From: Sphaerochaetaceae bacterium
GTDB lineage: Bacteria; Spirochaetota; Spirochaetia; Sphaerochaetales; Sphaerochaetaceae
Assembly (NCBI GenBank): GCA_016938475.1
Contig: JAFGUP010000055.1
Location: 1 to 36,038 of the forward strand
Length of the DNA stretch: 36,038 nt
Direction: 5' to 3'
Shown here: in pieces, positions 32,349 to 36,038 of the stretch
Position numbering within the stretch: position 1 is the first letter of the stretch
Layout of the letters: each line of letters starts with the position of its first letter
Notes under the pieces: model-generated
The model's input: only the letters and a program-made list of their open reading frames with translations
What the model was told of the DNA's origin: nothing
Database searches by the model: none
Program-made: the position numbers and the translations under genes

Positions 32349-33758
32349 TTACTTTTTTTCGTGATAGGTGACGGTGCCATCCTCATCCCAAGTAATGTGT
32401 TCGATACATGAGAAGTACTTGTACTCCTTATACTCTTTGATCTGACCGTTGAGGTACCAGGAGCGTGAGAGATAGTTGCCGTAGTTTTCGCCATGTACCT
32501 CTTTTATCATCATATTACCGGGAGCGGGGCACGACTTGCCGTTCACTTCGTGGTAGAAGTAGAAGTGTTTGGGAGTGTTGATACCTTGAATATACAACAC
32601 CTGTCCTGCAAATTCCGAGGATTCCGACCACCGTTTTACCTGGTAGCGGGGTGAACCGTTCAGGTCATAATAGATATCCCCTACATAGGTATGCTTGAGA
32701 CTCCAGGCCGGGTCAATATACTCTGCGATGACCTGTTCAGGTGTGCGTGAGGCAAAACGTTCTTCAGATGCTTCCTTCCACAGTATTTCCTCAGTCTCCT
32801 GCGGTTTTGTCTCAGCTTCAGAAATCATATCTGTATCTGGGGAACTGGCAGGTACAGCAGGTTGGACCTGTACAGTGTCTGCTGCAGGTACTTCAGGTTT
32901 CGTCATCTCCTCCTTTCCGAGATAGATATTGAAAGCCTTGACGACACTGCACTCCTCCCGCCTCTGAATTGTCTGTATGGCAGATAACATACTGCGGATT
33001 GTTACCTGTGCATCGTCCCACATGACATACTTCTGCACCATGTCTATGGTGAACTCTGCTGCACTCACAGCACCACCGACCCGCTCGGCGATCTTTTCTC
33101 CGTACGCCTTCAGCTCTCCTGCTGTCTTCGTCACCGCCTGACGCTTTGCTTCCTCCACATAAGCATCCTTCAATCCATCCTTAACCTTGGAAAAAGCTGC
33201 CTCCGCATACTCCTCTGTCTTGGACTTTTCGAGCTTCGGCGAGATGAAGGTACCGATGATATGATCTTCGATCGCCCTGTTCTCCTGAGAGAACGTCTCA
33301 CGGATCATAGCGCGCACCTTCTGTCTCATCAGAGCATCTGCAGTGTCCTTAAGAAGGTCACTCCAGTTTGCCGTATACATCTTCTCCAGAAGATTCTCAC
33401 TGGTGTCCCACATGATAGAGGCGGTTTCAGCGAGATCGGAGGCTGACCACATGACGGTGTTCTTGAGAATCACCCACATGCTCGACCGATCTATCTGTGC
33501 CTCCTTGTAGTAGTTCACCTTATACTCTGCTTTGATGATCTGCTTTGTCAGTTCCATATATCGGGGGTCATCTGCGCCTATGGCATCTCGCTCCTTGTAC
33601 AGGTTATCAGAGCTCTGTCTCCATCTGCCTTCCAACGTCCTGAACATGTCGAGTTCGCTCTGGGTGATGGCTAAAAGCGGGGAAAGGCCTATACTTAGAA
33701 TACCTAAAAAGATTAAGACCTTCTTCCAGCCAGTTCCAAGATGCATCTTCCGGTTCAT
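32349..33758 (-). CDS. Secreted protein of unknown function, helical N-half
   Basis: The product has a signal sequence (KKVLIFLGILSIGLSPLLA). Residues 30-270 are mostly helical and charged, with several possible coiled-coil stretches. A Pro/Glu/Thr-rich linker follows at about 285-330. The C-terminal domain (340-469) contains YDLNGSPRYQVKRW, SRSWYLNGQIKEYKEYKYFS and TWDEDGTVTYHEKK, which look like MORN-type beta-hairpin repeats (G-x-x-x-Y/W-x-x-N/D-G-x). I do not recognise the whole protein. GAGGAGG and the ATG at 33758 decide the start over an upstream GTG. It begins 10 bp after the LamG-type gene and forms an operon with it. Confidence 0.82.
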   Translation of the reverse strand: MNRKMHLGTGWKKVLIFLGILSIGLSPLLAITQSELDMFRTLEGRWRQSSDNLYKERDAIGADDPRYMELTKQIIKAEYKVNYYKEAQIDRSSMWVILKNTVMWSASDLAETASIMWDTSENLLEKMYTANWSDLLKDTADALMRQKVRAMIRETFSQENRAIEDHIIGTFISPKLEKSKTEEYAEAAFSKVKDGLKDAYVEEAKRQAVTKTAGELKAYGEKIAERVGGAVSAAEFTIDMVQKYVMWDDAQVTIRSMLSAIQTIQRREECSVVKAFNIYLGKEEMTKPEVPAADTVQVQPAVPASSPDTDMISEAETKPQETEEILWKEASEERFASRTPEQVIAEYIDPAWSLKHTYVGDIYYDLNGSPRYQVKRWSESSEFAGQVLYIQGINTPKHFYFYHEVNGKSCPAPGNMMIKEVHGENYGNYLSRSWYLNGQIKEYKEYKYFSCIEHITWDEDGTVTYHEKK

Positions 33759-33768
33759 ACTCACCTCC

Positions 33769-35793
33769 TCACAGCTGCTCGAGCAGGATCGTCACATCTT
33801 CTTCAAGGGGCAGACCAAGATCAAGAATGGTCCCTCCATGACGTCCTTCACCATTGAGCCACTGCTGTTCGCTCACCCCGGCTTTCAGAAGATATATCGC
33901 ATCAGGGGGCAGCATGAAAGTGAAAGCCCCCTGATAGTCACTTACCGTTTCGTCGGTGAAAGTAATCACCTGTTCATCAATTGAGCTGATGGTGTAGACT
34001 CTCACAGGAATGTGTGCCACCGACTGTTTCCCGTCTCGAACAGTGCCCTGCACCGTGATAGTGGAAACCGGCTGTGTTCTTGTCGGCTCCCGGGTGTTAT
34101 CTATCTTGAAGTGATGAACTTTCAGCGTACGGCTTACCCTGACTGCAGTTTCCCCGGTGACGAGGTCCCACGGGTATCCCTCGTCGTTATAAACAACGCC
34201 CAGATACTCTCCGTCTGGAAGGTCAAGCCGATAAAACCCGTTTGTATCGGTCGCTGTGTAATACACGACAGCTCCTGTCACTTCGTAATCATCGAGGTCT
34301 TTTGATCCATGTACACCCCGCACTCGTTTGAGTGGAAAGAAGGCAAGATACGCCGGGTACGCTTCTTTGTTGAAGATATCCTTCAGATAGACACTCCCAC
34401 CAAAATTGCCATGTGCATTGTACGTACCAAACAGGGTGAACCGCTCAGGGATCGTCTGTTCTGATGAAACACTTGCAGGAGTCTGAGGGGAAGGTGGCGA
34501 AAGTAACTCTGGTTCTACTGAAATCTCATTCTGCGACGATCTCACCAGAGAGATGACCTCATCCTCTGCAAGGGGTCTATCATATAGATAGAGCATACCG
34601 ATGTCGACATCACTGTAGTACCCGATCGACGAAGAGGGATGCATATGTCGCCCAATCACGATATCTTTGTCAGAGGAAGGAATACCTCCGCTGTACGGCC
34701 TGTCCAGAATCTTCTTCTCGTCAAGGTAGAGACGAAGATGGCCATTGTCCAGAATGAGGGTGAGCCGGTACCATGTGTCGAGCGAAGGGGTGACACCACT
34801 CCTGAAATACTGAGAGGCGCGCCCTGCTCCAGCTGCCAGATCATGTGCTGATGAAGTGTAATCATGATCCCCGACTATCTGAAGGCGCATGATATAGGAA
34901 CGCAGATCGTACGGTACATCATTGGTCCATTCAAGCAGGTACTGGTTATCGGCATGGGAACCGTCGTTAGCCCAGGAATTGAAACGCACATCGAAACTGA
35001 TCGTATACTGCCCGTCCAGATTATAGCCGGAGGGATCGAGAAGTGCCCACTGCCGGCGATCCGCTTCCAGGGAGAAGGTCTCATCGTCCCCCCGGGCACC
35101 CCCCGCGAGACGGATATCGTTGCCCCCTATCAGATCCTCTCTTCCTGACCAGTGACCGATCAGTCCTATGTCGGGAATGCGCTGCTGAGGCTTCTCTGCC
35201 GCAGTCTCCCATACTGTGAGATTATCGAAGGCTGCATGGACTTGCTGCTGGGCATAGAAACCGAACCCGCCTTCAGGATAGGCATCATCCATCACAGTGA
35301 ACAGCTCGGTTCCGTTCACATAGCCGGTAAACACATCTCCTCTCATCACCACCCTGATCCTGTTCTTACCGTGCGGAACAATGAGAGGAGAGTATGTCCA
35401 TTTCTGAAGCAGAGAGACCTGCCCGTCATCGGCCCTGCCGACGACGTAGTACCCCTGTGCAGCGAGCCAGAAGAAATAGAAATGTCCGGAATCCTGAAGA
35501 CGGAATATCAGACCGTAGCCGTGAGTGTCCCGGCCCATCACCCACTGTGTGTCTACTTCTATCACCCCGTCATCAAAAGGCGTGGAGCGCCATGAATATG
35601 CATCGTTTCCTTCACTGTAGAATTCATACTGCCCTGATGTGACGTGCATGCGGGAGCCGTCCTCGAACCAGGCATGAGAGTTATCAGAAAAAGACTCATC
35701 CCAGATCAACTGAGCTCCGTTTACACCGCCTATGAAAACAACAATCATCAAGGTAAGACAGACAGATACATATCGAAACAAATTGAGATTCAT
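33769..35793 (-). CDS. Secreted multidomain LamG / jelly-roll protein
   Basis: The 674-residue product has a signal sequence ending at VNGA. Residues 30-200 form a DUF1080-like jelly roll (LIWDESFSDNSHAWFEDGSR, YGLIFRLQDSGHFYFFW, GFGFYAQQQVHAAFDNLTVW). Residues 205-425 form a LamG/concanavalin-like domain (GLIGHWSGRED, YTISFDVRFNSW, WYRLTLILDNGHLRLYLD, IGMLYLYDRPLAEDEV). A Pro/Ser linker (430-455) leads to two carboxypeptidase-regulatory-like beta domains (460-674). Both lectin-like folds suggest glycan binding at the surface or in the periplasm. GGGAGG sets the ATG at 35793 rather than the GTG two codons earlier. It heads the operon with the gene at 32349 behind the promoter at 35924-35952. 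Confidence 0.85.
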   Translation of the reverse strand: MNLNLFRYVSVCLTLMIVVFIGGVNGAQLIWDESFSDNSHAWFEDGSRMHVTSGQYEFYSEGNDAYSWRSTPFDDGVIEVDTQWVMGRDTHGYGLIFRLQDSGHFYFFWLAAQGYYVVGRADDGQVSLLQKWTYSPLIVPHGKNRIRVVMRGDVFTGYVNGTELFTVMDDAYPEGGFGFYAQQQVHAAFDNLTVWETAAEKPQQRIPDIGLIGHWSGREDLIGGNDIRLAGGARGDDETFSLEADRRQWALLDPSGYNLDGQYTISFDVRFNSWANDGSHADNQYLLEWTNDVPYDLRSYIMRLQIVGDHDYTSSAHDLAAGAGRASQYFRSGVTPSLDTWYRLTLILDNGHLRLYLDEKKILDRPYSGGIPSSDKDIVIGRHMHPSSSIGYYSDVDIGMLYLYDRPLAEDEVISLVRSSQNEISVEPELLSPPSPQTPASVSSEQTIPERFTLFGTYNAHGNFGGSVYLKDIFNKEAYPAYLAFFPLKRVRGVHGSKDLDDYEVTGAVVYYTATDTNGFYRLDLPDGEYLGVVYNDEGYPWDLVTGETAVRVSRTLKVHHFKIDNTREPTRTQPVSTITVQGTVRDGKQSVAHIPVRVYTISSIDEQVITFTDETVSDYQGAFTFMLPPDAIYLLKAGVSEQQWLNGEGRHGGTILDLGLPLEEDVTILLEQL

Positions 35794-35910
35794 AAACACC
35801 TCCCTCTGCGCAGGTTGAAGAGGAGGACCTCTGGAGAAGAACTATAAGGGGGAGAACCACAATGCGTGCCATGGAATGAAGTATCCCAGGGGGCTTCTCT
35901 GAATTCGTAT

Positions 35911-35952
35911 CCTGTACAGGTAAAGTATACGAGAAGTGTTACTCGATAGCAA
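35911..35952 (-). promoter_or_regulatory. Promoter of the LamG-protein operon with TSS palindrome
   Basis: On the - strand TTGCTA (35952-35947) and TATACT (35929-35924) are 17 bp apart, predicting +1 near 35917. The perfect 10-bp palindrome CCTGTACAGG (35911-35920) covers that point and may be a repressor site. The spacer itself is bracketed by CGAG/CTCG (35930-35945). The leader to the ATG would be about 120 nt. Confidence 0.55.
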
Positions 35953-36038
35953 CAGAATGCTTAAAATTCTCAGCGGGCGGCTACATAGAGACGCCTTGAG
36001 TATCATACAGATAATCGACACCATTCAGCAGGCTTATA

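Overview
The window most likely comes from a free-living spirochaete (phylum Spirochaetota). The basis is indirect: signal-peptide junctions of the Ala-Gly-Gly-Asn-Lys-Glu / Ala-Gly-Ser-Gln-Glu kind, many sugar ABC transporters with periplasmic binding proteins, fasciclin and LamG-type secreted proteins, and a mid-range G+C. No rRNA, tRNA or marker gene is present to confirm it.

Layout. (1) 1-3870, + strand: a complete xanthine dehydrogenase operon, xdhA-xdhB-xdhC, in the same order and sizes as in E. coli. (2) About 3870-7720: a scrap-yard. It holds a start-less coding remnant, a frameshifted fragment of a C-type-lectin-like gene whose intact paralogue lies at 7719-8657, a heptamer tandem repeat, a 95-bp segment bounded by perfect 15-bp inverted repeats around a promoter, an unknown secreted protein, and two IS66-family remnants fused tail to tail. 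(3) 7719-10002: the intact C-type-lectin-like secreted protein, divergent from a membrane-anchored AraC-type regulator. (4) 10258-18442, - strand: a ribose-type ABC transporter (ATPase, permease, binding protein) followed by a sensory cassette of periplasmic sugar-binding protein, histidine kinase, response regulator and a second, MalE-type binding lipoprotein. (5) 18984-21680, + strand: a diguanylate cyclase with about five PAS domains. (6) 21828-28121, - strand: a LacI-family repressor and an oligosaccharide ABC operon (binding protein, two permeases, debranching-enzyme-like glycosidase), with matching operators at both promoters. (7) 28315-30512: a two-domain fasciclin protein divergent from a CarH-like B12-dependent MerR regulator; the shared promoter region carries two mirror-image copies of one 17-bp element. 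(8) 30600-32032, - strand: PadR regulator plus two half-size DUF318-type permeases, with a 9+9 bp operator. (9) 32349-35793, - strand: two secreted proteins of unknown role, one with LamG-like domains, behind a good promoter.

Taken together the window is about sensing and taking up carbohydrates and purines. The most interesting candidates for something new are the binding-protein/kinase/regulator/second-binding-protein cassette at 10258-14685, and the CarH-like regulator that appears to control itself and a fasciclin adhesin through paired operators (29397-29471). The LacI repressor gene also appears to be transcribed as a leaderless mRNA.
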